Origin: Paraphaeosphaeria minitans
Taxonomy: Eukaryota > Ascomycota > Dothideomycetes > Pleosporales > Didymosphaeriaceae
Direction of reading: 5' to 3'
NCBI GenBank assembly: GCA_015832175.1
Contig: WJXW01000011.1
Location: 1,860,001-1,924,000, forward strand
Length of the DNA stretch: 64,000 nucleotides
Shown in pieces: positions 1-9,878 of the stretch (position 1 is its first letter; the number at the start of each line of letters is the position of its first letter). The notes under the pieces are model-generated. The model ran no database searches, had not been told where the DNA came from, and was given only the letters and a program-made list of their open reading frames with translations. A program made the translations under genes and the position numbers.

Positions 1-361
1 GGAAAGCGTATAATAGATATAAGCTATTGTATAAAAGAAAAGTTACTAGTGTCTATATAGTTTATTGTATAAATAGCACTAAGTAAAATAAGGGCCTGCC
101 TACTTATAGGGACCCGCACAAGGACCTACTACTTAGGTTAGCGCTAAGAGGTAGAGACTTTATAAGGCCCTACCTACTTATAAGGACCTACACAAGAACC
201 CCCTACTTAGGTTAGCGCCAAGAGGCAGAGACTTTATAAAGTCCTTAGTGCCCCTTTATACGATAGACTAGACATAGTTAATTAAACCTACTTCTCACCC
301 TTTACACAATAGTATACTATTAACCCTTAAATGCTTAATTGCAGATTAAGCCAAACCTATA
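1..361 (+). mobile_element. Family D element, 3' end (copy D0)
   Basis: Positions 1-49 match the sequence just before the 3' LTR of the complete D element (31789-31837), and 50-361 is a 312-bp D LTR of the same length as both LTRs of that element. The LTR begins TGTCTATATAG and ends CCAAACCTATA, a RIP-altered form of the CCAAACCAACA end at 29300. It is followed by AATAC (362-366), the same flank as the complete D copy. The 5' part lies left of the window. The sequence to the right is family B, so D0 inserted into B1. Confidence 0.85.
50..361 (+). repeat. D family 3' LTR (312 bp)
   Basis: The LTR contains two tandem units of about 74 bp (93-165 and 166-239), each running from GGCC through TTAGGTTAGCGC to TTTATAA. 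The same two-unit structure is in the LTRs at 2249-2560, 28989-29300 and 31838-32149. The copy at 47158-47395 has one unit. Confidence 0.85.
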
Positions 362-372
362 AATACCCTAGC

Positions 373-413
373 TTATCTAACTAGTGCTGCTCTTAGCAGG
401 GGTAGTTAGATAA
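373..413. repeat. Nested inverted repeat in B leader
   Basis: TTATCTAACTA (373-383) and TAGTTAGATAA (403-413) are perfect 11-bp inverted repeats. Between them CTGCT and AGCAG form a second short stem. The same block exists in B2, where element C inserted at its edge (9683/16981). It is missing from B3 near 46635. Confidence 0.7.
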
Positions 414-609
414 ATAGGGTTATTATAAAACCTATATAAATCTATTTTATCTTTTTTTTATTTTTCTTTTGTTATCTGCTTATTTTTATGTTAGCTTTGT
501 GTTAGCGATTTGGCTTTAGGTATGCGGATAATAATCTTACTTAATAGAATCTTACTACTAATACCTTACTTCCCTTTTTATCCCTAACTTAATTATTGCT
601 TAGACTAGA

Positions 610-994
610 ATTATTTAGGGTCTATTATATTTACTCTTTCTAGGAGTCTAGTAGCTACTTAAAGGTCCTCTAGTTTATTATTCTTTCTACCTAATAGCTG
701 CTTGAAAGTCTATTAGTCTGTTATTATTTTATTCCTAGGTAACTAATAACTACTTAAAAGTCTATACAGTCTGTACTAGCACTAGATAGCTACTTAAAAG
801 TCTATTAGTGTGTTATTTTATTTCTAGGTGATTAGTGACTACTTAAAAGTCTATTAATCTGTCTATTTAGGCAACTAATAACTACTTAAAAGTCTATATA
901 GTCTATCTGTCTATGTACCTAATAGCTACTTAAAAGTCTATTAGTCTTATCGCTCTGTTTCTAGCTATTTAGCAGCTACTTAAAAGTCTACTAA
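610..994 (-). repeat. B leader core-repeat array (copy 1)
   Basis: About eight units of 40-55 bp share a core that reads CTACTTAAAAGTCTATTAG on the plus strand (reverse complement of the B2 array). The spacers differ from unit to unit, but their order matches the arrays at 9100-9470 and 46060-46440. It is therefore an inherited part of the B leader, not a local expansion. Confidence 0.8.
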
Positions 995-1077
995 ATAGCT
1001 TCTATTAGTTTTCTAAATACTTATTACTATACTTCTTTATATTCTTTTAAAAGCTGCCCTATGTCCCTTACTAAAAA

Positions 1078-1312
1078 TATAGTGTTATAGGTGCGTTTAC
1101 CTTAAGTAAGGAATATAAAAGAATAAGTTAAGTTATTCTATCTAAAATCTATTATATAAATCTAACTACTCTAATTCTCTATTAGGTCTCTTTGTGTCTT
1201 ATCTAGTTAGTGCTCTTTTTCTTTAACTGTTCCCTAATTAGCTATCACAAACGACAGCTAATTGGCCCTATGTTTCTCTAATTCTCTATCGTAGGCTAAC
1301 CTTTACACTATA
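1078..1312 (-). repeat. B family 5' LTR (235 bp)
   Basis: Same 235-bp length as the LTRs at 8777-9011 and 21491-21725. On the plus strand it starts TATAGTGTTATAGG and ends CTTTACACTATA, so the ends form an 8-bp inverted repeat. GTAT follows on the right. Confidence 0.85.
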
Positions 1313-2560
1313 GTATAGGGATAGGCCCTAGCTGTGCTCTATATGTATATACATTACCTATAGATAGTGTAGGTTATATTATTAGGATCGTGTAAAGTAG
1401 TTTAAGTTATAGTTATAGCATTATTATGTAAAGGGTCTATAGCTTATAGTTAAGCTATAACAGTTTAAAAGAGGTTCTTTACATAGGTGTCCTTTATTAT
1501 AATATTAGTAGTAATAAAGCCTTTTTTTATAAGAAAAGCGATAAGCTCTTTTTTTTCTGCATAACTAATTTTATTAAAGGTTCTTTCCTTCTAGTTATTA
1601 AAATCTTTAGTAAAAAAAGAGATTACCTCTTTACCTTTAAGGCTATTTACGCAATATTACGCAATTATATACATTATATAAGTGTTTAGCTGTTTTAGAG
1701 AACGGGGTAGGTAGCTATATAGATCTACTCTATCTATCTAGTACTTTTATACAATCTCTCTTCTTAAGGTAATAGCCTTAATATCTATTACTTCTTTTAT
1801 TTATTAAAGCTATATTGCTTTATCTTCTTACTAAAGAGGCAGTATTAATTATTACGCGACGTCCTTAGGTTATAGTTCCTCTAGGAAGTCTCCTAGTCTT
1901 AAGGCTATATTATTATTATTGTTTTTCTTAGTCGTGCAACGTATCTATATTTAGTTGTTCCTAGTTTAATTGTGCAACGTGTTTATGTTTAGTTATTACT
2001 AGTTTAATTGTGTAACGTGTTTTTTAGAGTTATAAAGGGGTTTACTATCTCCTTCCTTTTCTATAAAATAGCTTAGACTAGATCGTGCAACTCTTTACAG
2101 ATGTACACACTTTATTTCTACTTATTATATAATCTAAAATTTAATCTCTAGTAAAGGTAATAATACAGAGTCCACGCATCTAGCTTATAGGGTGCTCTGT
2201 CTTTAGACCTTACTAGTTTATAGTTAATTAGAATTAACCACTCATTAGTATAGGTTTAGCTTAATCTGTAATTAAGTATTTAAGGGTTAATAGTATACTA
2301 TCGTGTAATAGGTGAGAAGTAGGTTTAATTAATTACGTCTAGTCTATTATATAAAAGGGCACTAAGGGCTTTATAAAGTCTCTGCCTCTTAGCGCTAACC
2401 TAAGTAGTGGGTCCTTGTGTGGGTTCTTATAGGCAGGCAGGGCCTTATAAAGTCTCTACCTCCTAGCGCTAACCTAAGCAGTGGGTCCTTGTGCGGGTCC
2501 CTATAGGTAGGTAGGCCCCTATTTCACTTAGTGCTATTTGTACGATAAACTATACAGACA
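1313..2560 (-). mobile_element. Family D element, 5' part (copy D1)
   Basis: The reverse complement of 1313-2248 matches D2 internal sequence upstream of about 30340, and 2249-2560 is a 312-bp D LTR. D1 is thus oriented minus with its 5' LTR on the right. B1 interrupts it at 1312. To the right the sequence changes at once to Gypsy family E, so D1 inserted into E. Confidence 0.8.
2249..2560 (-). repeat. D family 5' LTR (312 bp)
   Basis: Plus-strand ends are TATAGGTTTAGC and TATACAGACA, the reverse complement of the D LTR termini. It carries two 74-bp internal units, and its length equals the other full D LTRs. Confidence 0.85.
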
Positions 2561-5313
2561 GTAGTGTTATTTAGACTTACTAGGGTACCTACTATATTCT
2601 AGTGCTATATTAATAGCGCTCTAAAGGATACCTTAGGCGATATATATATAGCTTACCTAGATAATGTACTTATCTATATAATAGGACCCCTACGCTAATA
2701 CTAGAACTATATACGGTAAGTGCTAGGACTCCTATAGAAAGCTAGACTATATATAGACCTAGGGAAGTGTAAATTCGCAATAATAAAGGTTAGGTACCTA
2801 GGGTATCTTATTATAGTAGGTAAGGCTATTTGTCTAATCTAGTAAAAATATAAGTAATTAATTAATAGGACGCCCCCTCTTTAGTATATATAGTCTACTA
2901 CTTTATTAGCTTTACTAACTTTTATTACAACTTTCTTTCTTAATTCTCTAAGTAGCCTATACCCCTATATGCCCTTACTAAGAAAAGAGTCCTATTCTAA
3001 TAAAGCTTTAAGGAATAAGAGGCCTTTTAGGCCCTAAAAGATATATTTATATAGGGCCCTATCCTAGCGCTCTAGGACCTAGAGCGTAACATGCTAGTAG
3101 AGGTAGATTACCTAGGTAGCGCTACTAGGGCCTACCTTTTCTAACATATTAAGGGGATCTAGCACTTTATAGCCTACTACTCTGCAGCCCTAACACTAGC
3201 CTAGTAGAACTATACTATTTACGACAAAAAGCTACTTATAATTATATAGGCCCTATAAGTATAGAGACTAGAACTAATAGAAGTAGTACGCCCCTTTAAG
3301 ATTCTAATAGACTATAAGAACCTTAAATACTTTATAAAGATCTAAGAATTTAGTAAGCACTAGCACTAATAGTTAGAGTTACTTTCTATCTTTTGCTTCT
3401 ACCTTCGCTACTAGTCTAGATTCTAGGTAACTAGACTAGACGCACTAAGCTAGCGTAAGTAGGATATATCCTAATAGATAAAGATAAACGCTCTACTAAT
3501 AGTGCCTAGAACTGTCTAGACTACTCTAGTGTAGACGCGATCCTTAATAGCGCTAGTAGGGGCCTAGATTTTTACTAACACATATCCATAGGCACTTTAG
3601 AATATAGTTATAGTAGAGTTCCCTCCCTACTATATTAGACTTAAGGTAGTGCCCTATAGTAACTATATATTTCCTATAGTAGCTACTACTTTATAATAAA
3701 TTAGAGACTATATAATTAGTATATATAAGTTCTTCTTATAGTAAGGAGTCCTTTAGGTCCTAGCTTAGAAACCTTTTACTACTGCTATTATATAGTGCGC
3801 ACATAAGTCTCTAGTTATAGGCTATCTTAAAAAGAACTTAACGTTTAAGATTATCTACTAGAACTACTACTAGAATAATATATCTAAAAACGTTACCTAA
3901 TTTGTGCGTAATTACTACTGCGTAGAAGTGTATATAGCCTAGTAGAAGTAGTAAAGTCTCCTATAGCCACTTCTAATTACAGACTAGTACTAGGCGCAAC
4001 TCTTTATAGATTTTATAGTAGATCTCTCCTAGGCCTCTACAGCAGCACCGCGATACCTACTTATAATTACTAATAGGCTGTTAAAGTATATACAACTAGA
4101 AGCTATAACTTTTATTATAGTAGAGCACTGTGTAGCCTACTTCTATAATACTAGCTAGGGAAGTTCTAGACTACGCTATGTAAATTAACTAGAATAAAGT
4201 AACTCCTCTCTATAGTATACTACCCCTAGACTAATAGCAGCACAGAGAGGGCAAACTAGGAGGTACTTTTAGTCCTCTATATTATAGTTAACTTTAAATA
4301 GATAGACTAGCTAGACTGCCTCCTAGCCTATTAACTTATATTAAATAATAAAGTGTCTACTACTATAGGCCTAAGCCTAAACCTTCTACTAAATAGATAT
4401 TATATTAATCTCTTTAAGAGAATCCCCTTACTAGTAAAGTCTAGTTACACTCCTACTAGGAGAGTAAAACACTTTCTAGACTACTTTAAAAAAGAGACAG
4501 CTTTAGCCTAGGCTACTATCGCCTATAGGTAGTAGCGCACTATAGAGGCTATAAACTATATTTACTACTCTATAGAGTAATACTAAGTTAGAGATAAGAT
4601 ATAGTTCTTACTATATAATATAAAAACTAACTAGCTAAAAAAGAAACTTAACTAGCTTAAAGTTAAGTATATTATAATAGCTATACTATCCTTACTTATA
4701 GTAACACTAGACCTGTCTAGTAGTCTCTATAAGACTATCTATATTAACTTCTTTAAGTAAGCGACAGATAATCTTTGCCTAGTTAGACCTAGGCTAATGC
4801 CTAGCTAGGCCTAGCCCTAGAGCTAGAAGAAGCGGACCTAGACCTATGTAAATAGAAAGTAGAGGAGGTTCTACGTATTAAGAACGCCTAGGGTAAACAA
4901 TAATAGGCGCTAGTAAAGTAGACTAGGTAAGTATTACTAACTTAAGTGCTAGTTAAAAATATTATAGACACTATAGCTCTAAACTGCTCTAAGGCCGCCT
5001 AGGGGGACTATAGGCATAATAATAGTCCTATTTAGCCTATAGGGAAGAACACATAAATATTATAAAGGAAACTATAATAGATAGCTAAGGAAGTTAGAAT
5101 AGGCGCAGGTTAAGGTTAGTATAGAAAAGAGAGAGTAGAGAAGGGAAGAAAAGAGGTAGAGCAACGTAGATATAAAGAGACTATAATAGTAACGCACTAC
5201 TAAGATAACAAATATATAATAATTATATTAGAAAGGGCAGGAGCGCCGTTTTACCGCCTTACAATAATAAGGTAAATAAATAAACTGTCTAATAAGGGCC
5301 CTCGCTATAAGAC
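2561..5313 (+). mobile_element. Family E Gypsy (chromovirus) fragment, continues at 24504
   Basis: This is a Ty3/Gypsy pol region in the order RT, RNase H, integrase, chromodomain, all with RIP stops. Its 5' end is cut by D1. Its 3' end is cut at CGCCT (5314-5318), the TSD of Copia element A. Sequence resumes at 24499-24503 (CGCCT) and runs to roughly 24861. Its LTRs are not recognised in the window. Confidence 0.8.
2566..4990 (+). pseudogene. Gypsy E pol: RT, RNase H, integrase, chromodomain (RIP-dead)
   Basis: The plus-strand conceptual translation, interrupted by many TAG/TAA codons, shows Ty3/Gypsy landmarks in order. An AYLDNVLIY block near 2648-2677 is the RT active site, with the second Asp of YxDD now Asn. 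TIYDKKLLII near 3210-3245 and DYKNLKYF near 3310-3335 are RNase H. GHLKKN, then LLKPLPIPDW with DFVVDL (about 3950-4035), is the start of the integrase core. A chromodomain-like block (VEEVLR...ALVKWTR) lies near 4856-4960. GAC to AAC and CAG/TGG to TAG changes are those expected from RIP. Function is surely lost. Family membership is well supported by motif order. Confidence 0.8.
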
Positions 5314-5318
5314 CGCCT

Positions 5319-5731
5319 TGTAAAGAGGAGGTAGAGGCTAGAGAATAAAGGGTAACCTTTTAGACCTTCTAGTACCTTTCTCTCCCCTAGTACTAGTTAC
5401 CTAGAATAGTAGAGACTAGAGTAATAGAGGGTAGATCGAACGTAGTTAAATAGAGCAATAAAACCTTAGGTATAGACTTAGAATTACTATCTAGAATAGA
5501 GAGTATACGTAGAAGGTAACTCTCCTTATATACATACAGTAGAGATTCTAGAGTATTCTACTTAGTAATTCTCTACTATCTATGACGTCACCTATGACGT
5601 CACCTATAACGTCACCTATAACGTTACCTAGTATCCATAGGGCTATGACGTTATTATAACGTTATTATAGAAAGTTCTAAAATATAGAAAAGGTAACTCT
5701 AGGAACCTTTAAAGGTTACCTATTCCTTACA
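5319..5731 (-). repeat. A family 3' LTR (413 bp)
   Basis: On the plus strand it starts TGTAAAGAGGAGG and ends CTATTCCTTACA. It is flanked by TSD CGCCT on the left and a purine tract (AAGGGGGTG on the minus strand) on the right. It is shorter than the 5' LTR (465 bp), mainly because it has fewer CRE-like units (5580-5655). Confidence 0.9.
5580..5662. promoter_or_regulatory. CRE/bZIP-like TGACGTCA array in A LTR
   Basis: TGACGTCA occurs twice in direct repeats of about 10-11 bp (TGACGTCACCTA), followed by TAACGTCA and TAACGTTA forms that RIP would produce from it. TGACGTCA is the classical palindromic CRE/ATF-CREB-type bZIP site. Location inside the LTR suggests a promoter/enhancer role. That is inference. 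Confidence 0.6.
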
Positions 5732-5741
5732 CACCCCCTTA
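5732..5741 (-). other. Polypurine tract of element A
   Basis: CACCCCCTTA on the plus strand reads as a purine-rich run on the minus strand, immediately before the 3' LTR. This fixes the orientation of A as minus. Confidence 0.6.
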
Positions 5742-5769
5742 ACCTTTAATAGGTTTCTAGGGTAATAAA

Positions 5770-8700
5770 TATCCCTTTTTTAAATATTATACGGATTAAA
5801 CAATTTCTTTAAGCTAGTCCCTTTAAAATAATTTAGAGAACTTTTTAGCCTTATTTTTTCTTTAGGTTTTGTTTAAACCTATAGCTTTATAAAAAGCTTC
5901 TAGTTTAGGCTTACTTATAGCCTTTGTAAGAATATCGGCTAGAAGAATACTAGTATTAATATAAACTAGTTTAATCTTATTCTCTAGCACGTTTTGTCTT
6001 AGGAAGTAATAGGAAATATCTATATACTTAGTTCTAGTATAGTAAATAGGGTTTTTAGCTAGATCTAAAGCAAATTAGCTATTACTTTCTATAGTGCTTA
6101 AGGAGTTAAATTTATAATACTCCTTTAAAGATAGGAAACTAAATAGTTCCTTTATAAAAGTATTTAGGTATAAAGACTCTTTAGTAGCTTCTTTTAAAGC
6201 CATATATTCAGCTTCTACGCTACTTAGGGTAACAGTTTTTTATAGTTTCAATAGCTAGGATATGGCTACTCTATTACTAGAGGTATCTAGTAGAAATAGG
6301 TTACCTATAGTAGATTTTCTAGAGTCTAAATTACCCCCCTAATCTGAATCACTAACCCCTATTAAGTCTAGGGATTTAGATTAGTTTAGAGATAAATCTG
6401 GTTTATAATCTTACGTTTTAACTAGATAACTCCATAAATAGTCTAGATATTTATAGTGTTCTAGACCAGGATTTGCCATAAACCTTGCCAAATAATTTAT
6501 ATAAAAGGCTAAGTCTGGCCGAGAATAGATAGTTAGATAGATTAGACTACCTATCTCTTGTTAGTATAAACTAGTTAATTCTAGATTAGGTTCTTCTAGA
6601 TTTTTTACTAGTTTTAGCCCTATAGGTAGGGGTAGATCTTTTGGTTTATTCCCCTCCTTATTATACTTTGTAAGTATTTTCTTTATAAAGGATTATTGGG
6701 GAATTTTAATTGTATTTAGTTCCCTATTCCTTATAATTTCTACACCTAGGAATTGTTTTATCTCTCCTAAATTAGAGACTTCTAGGGTAAATGAAATAGT
6801 TAGTTCTTTGTATAGGCTATTAGCTAGGTCTATAGTTTTGGCGAATGCTAGTATATCGTCTACATGTGTAGCTAATATAATAGGCTTTTTCTGGTGAACA
6901 AAGATAGAATTTTCACTTCCTAGGTTTTTAAAACCTAGTTTTACTAGTATATTTGTAAGGTGATTTTGCCATTGCCTAGTAGCCTGTTTTAAGCTATATA
7001 GTGCCTTATTTAGTTTTAGAGACACTTAGTTATAGTTTTGGCTTTTAATTATAGAACTAACTAGATTTTTGTCTAGTTTTGTAGGGCTGTTTTCTAGGGT
7101 AAAGCTTTCTAGACCTTAAGGTAAATCTAGATAGACTTCTTCCTCTAGATAGGCGTTAGGAAACGCCTGTTTTATATCCCATGTATAAATTTCCTAGTGT
7201 AAACTAGAAAAATAGGATAATAGAAGCCTTATAAGACTAGGTTTAGAGGTAGTAGCAAAGGTTTCTTTATAATTAATTCTATACTTTTGTAGGAATCCTT
7301 TAGCTACGTATCTAGCCTTGTATTTGTTTATAGAGCCGTCCAGGTGATATTTCCTAGTTAAAACCTATCTACCCTTAATAATTAGTTTATTAGGTTTAAT
7401 AACTAGGGCCCAAATTTTGTTGTATATTAGATTTTCTACCTCTAATTTTATAGCTTTTAGGTAGTAATCTTTATTAGGATTAGTTAGAACTTCTTTATAG
7501 TTCTTTGGCTCTTCTGTACTAGTAACTAGTATATTTTCTTCTACTAGTTCTTTATACAGGTTTTCCCAACTTATATAAGTAGTTTTAGGAATTGGTTCTT
7601 TATTCCTATTAATAACTACTTTAGGGCTAGAGTCTTGTTAAGCCTTAGGAATATTATTTTCCTTATTAGGCTCAATTTCTCTACTAGGCTCTATAGGCTC
7701 TAGTCTATTATAGATCTCTATTACCCTTTCCTAATTATTTGGCTTATAGAAGTAGTCTTCTAGTAGCTTACAATCTCTAGCATATACTATTTTATTTTTA
7801 CTAGGATTAAATATTTGTTACTAGTTAGAGTTATAACCTATTAGATAGTAGGAAGTATACCTAGCGTCTAGTTTCTTAATAAAACTACTAGGTTCTTTAT
7901 AATAAGTTAGGGAACCCTAAATCTTTAGGTTTTCTATATTAGGTACTTTAGTATACCTTTGAAAGAATGGTGTTTTATAGCCTATAGAACTATTAGGAGT
8001 TCTATTATATAGGTAGACTACAGTTAATAGAGCTTCTCCCCATATAAGTTTAGAAAGATTAGATTGGATTAATAAGGCTCTAACTTTATTTAATAGTAGC
8101 CTATTTATAATTTCTATAGCTCTATTTTGCTAACGTGTAAAAAACAAACTATAGTACCTTTTTCTTCTAGGTATCTTGTAAGATTTTTAGATATAAATTC
8201 GTTATTTAGTTATAGGGCTTTAACCTTAGAAAAACTCTATAGTTCTACTTTAGTTATAAATTATCTTATAGCCTCTATAATATTTTCCCTACTCTTTAGG
8301 AGAGTTACTTCTAGAAACTTTATAAAACTATCTCTAAAAGTAATAAAGTATTTCTCCTTTTTTAGAGTTTAAGGATTTATAGGTCCCCCTATATCTATAT
8401 GTACTAGGTCTAAGTAATTATCTACTTTAGTAGAAGGTTCTTTATTAACCTTTTTAGTTAACTTGGCCTAAATACAAATAGGACAGGAATCTAGACTAGT
8501 TCTAGAGTTATCTAGATCTTTTTTGTCTAGTTTAATACCCTAAGCGGATTCTTTAAGGGCTAATAGGGCTTTATTATTAATATGCCCTAGTCTATTATGC
8601 CATAGTCTTACAGAGTTGTTATTAGTAACTATTTTCTTTGTAGAATTAACCTCTTCTTCTCTAGGATTAATTTTCCTAGGAGATAAAGTATTTCGTATTT

Positions 8701-8772
8701 TACTAGAGGTTTTAAAGTCTGTTTTAGAACTTATGGCCTTAAAGACTATAACACCTTCTTTATATCCTCATT
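5770..8772 (-). pseudogene. Copia A pol: integrase, RT, RNase H (RIP-damaged)
   Basis: Minus-strand translation gives the Copia order. A zinc-binding pre-integrase region (LWHNRLGHINN...CPICI) lies near 8480-8620, followed by the integrase core. The RT includes an uninterrupted stretch at 6693-7025 with LYSLKQATRQW and the active site HVDDILAF (Asp-Asp at about 6855-6860). The terminal ADILTK motif of Copia RNase H is at 5921-5940. The catalytic Asp pair survives, unlike in elements C, E and F, but many TAG/TAA stops remain outside 6693-7025. The 5' end joins gag across element B. An uninterrupted stretch this long suggests weaker RIP. Confidence 0.9.
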
Positions 8773-8776
8773 TTAT

Positions 8777-9011
8777 TGTAGTGTAAAGGTTGGCCTAGAA
8801 TAGAGAATCGGAGAAACATAGGGCCAATTAGCTGTTGTTTAAGATAGCTAATTAGGGAATAGACAAAGAAAGAGAGCGCCAACTAGACAAGACACAAAGA
8901 GACCTAATAGATAATTAGAGTAGTTAGATTTGTATAATAGATTTTAAATAGGATAACTTAACTTATTCTTTTATATTCCTTACTTAAGGCAAACGCACCT
9001 ACAACACTATA
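8777..9011 (+). repeat. B family 5' LTR
   Basis: Starts TGTAGTGTAAAGG and ends CACCTACAACACTATA. The other copy ends ACACCACA, so the unmutated termini form the inverted pair TGTRGTGT/ACACCACA. The length is 235 bp, equal to 21491-21725 and 1078-1312. Confidence 0.9.
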
Positions 9012-9099
9012 TTTTTGGCAAAGGATATAGGGCGGCTTTTAAAAGGATATAGAGAAGTATAGTAATAAGTATTTAAAGAACTAATAGAAGCTATTTAGT

Positions 9100-9470
9100 A
9101 GACTTTTAAGTAGCTACTAAATAGCTAGGAACAGAGCGACAAGACTAATAGACTTTTAAGTAGCTATTAGGTACATAGATAGACAGACTGTATAGACTTT
9201 TAAGTAGTTATTAGTTGTTCAGATAGACGAATTAATAGACTTTTAAGTAGTCACTAATTACCTAGAAATAAAATAACACACTAATAGACTTCTAAGCAGC
9301 TATCTAGTACTAGTATAGACTATATAGACTTTTAAGTAGTTATTAGTTACCTAGGAATAAAATAATAACAGACTAATAGACTTTTAAGCAGCTATTAGGT
9401 AGAAAGAGCGATAGACTAGAGGACCTTTAAGTAGCTACTAGACTCCTAGAAAGAGTAAATATAATAGACC
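9100..9470 (+). repeat. B leader core-repeat array (copy 2)
   Basis: Eight units of about 41-52 bp each begin AGACTTTTAAGTAGCTATTAG or a close variant, followed by a spacer unique to that unit. The array lies in the untranslated leader about 90 bp after the 5' LTR. The unit order is conserved with 610-994 and 46060-46440. Confidence 0.85.
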
Positions 9471-9683
9471 CTAAATAATTCTAGTCTAAGTAATAATTAA
9501 GTTAGGGACAAAAGGGGAAGTAAGGTATTAGTAGTAGAATTCTATTAAGTAAGATTATTATCTGTATACCTAAAGCTAAATCGCTAATAGAAAACTAATA
9601 TAAAAATAAGTAGATAATAGAAGAAAAATAGAAAGGAGATAAAATAGATTTATATAGGTTTTATAATAACGCTATTTATTTAA

Positions 9684-9878
9684 TGTTGTGGTAAAAAGGG
9701 CTTAAACTATCACAGGATATTCAGGAGCAGAGTTGTAAAGAATACAAATAGCTAATTGTAGGAAAGGATGCCGAAAGGGCAGACTATATACAAAAGAAAC
9801 GAGCCTCTTAGCAAGAATCCCGTAATATAAATTAGTGGATCTAGAAAGAATCATAGAAGTGAGTGTTTTACTTTAACA
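9684..9878 (-). repeat. C family 3' LTR (195 bp)
   Basis: Plus-strand ends are TGTTGTGG and TTTAACA. It differs from 16786-16980 only by transitions (for example CACAGG against TATAGG). The adjoining CACCCCCTAG gives a purine tract on the minus strand. Confidence 0.92.

Larger units (their letters stand above)
362..1312 (-). mobile_element. Family B element, 5' part (copy B1), truncated
   Basis: Read on the minus strand this is the 5' LTR (1312 to 1078), a leader with a core-repeat array, then a hairpin segment, cut at 361/362 by the D0 insertion. It is the reverse complement of the 5' end of the B2 element at 8777-9683 plus 16981-17025. On the right it is flanked by GTAT and joins family D internal sequence, so B1 inserted into D1. 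No coding sequence remains in this piece. Confidence 0.8.

Noticed and set aside
1078..1312. Interpretation of B LTR as a small inverted-repeat DNA transposon
   Set aside because: The ends look like 8-bp inverted repeats, but the sequence occurs as a direct pair flanking 8777-21725 with a purine tract, which marks it as an LTR.
8127..8372. Plus-strand open frame of 81 codons
   Set aside because: Antisense shadow of the Copia A integrase, which has recognisable motifs on the minus strand.
9100..9470. CRISPR-like pattern of constant core and variable spacer
   Set aside because: The DNA is eukaryotic and RIP-altered. Units vary in length, the array is a fixed part of the B leader in three copies, and no cas genes are present.
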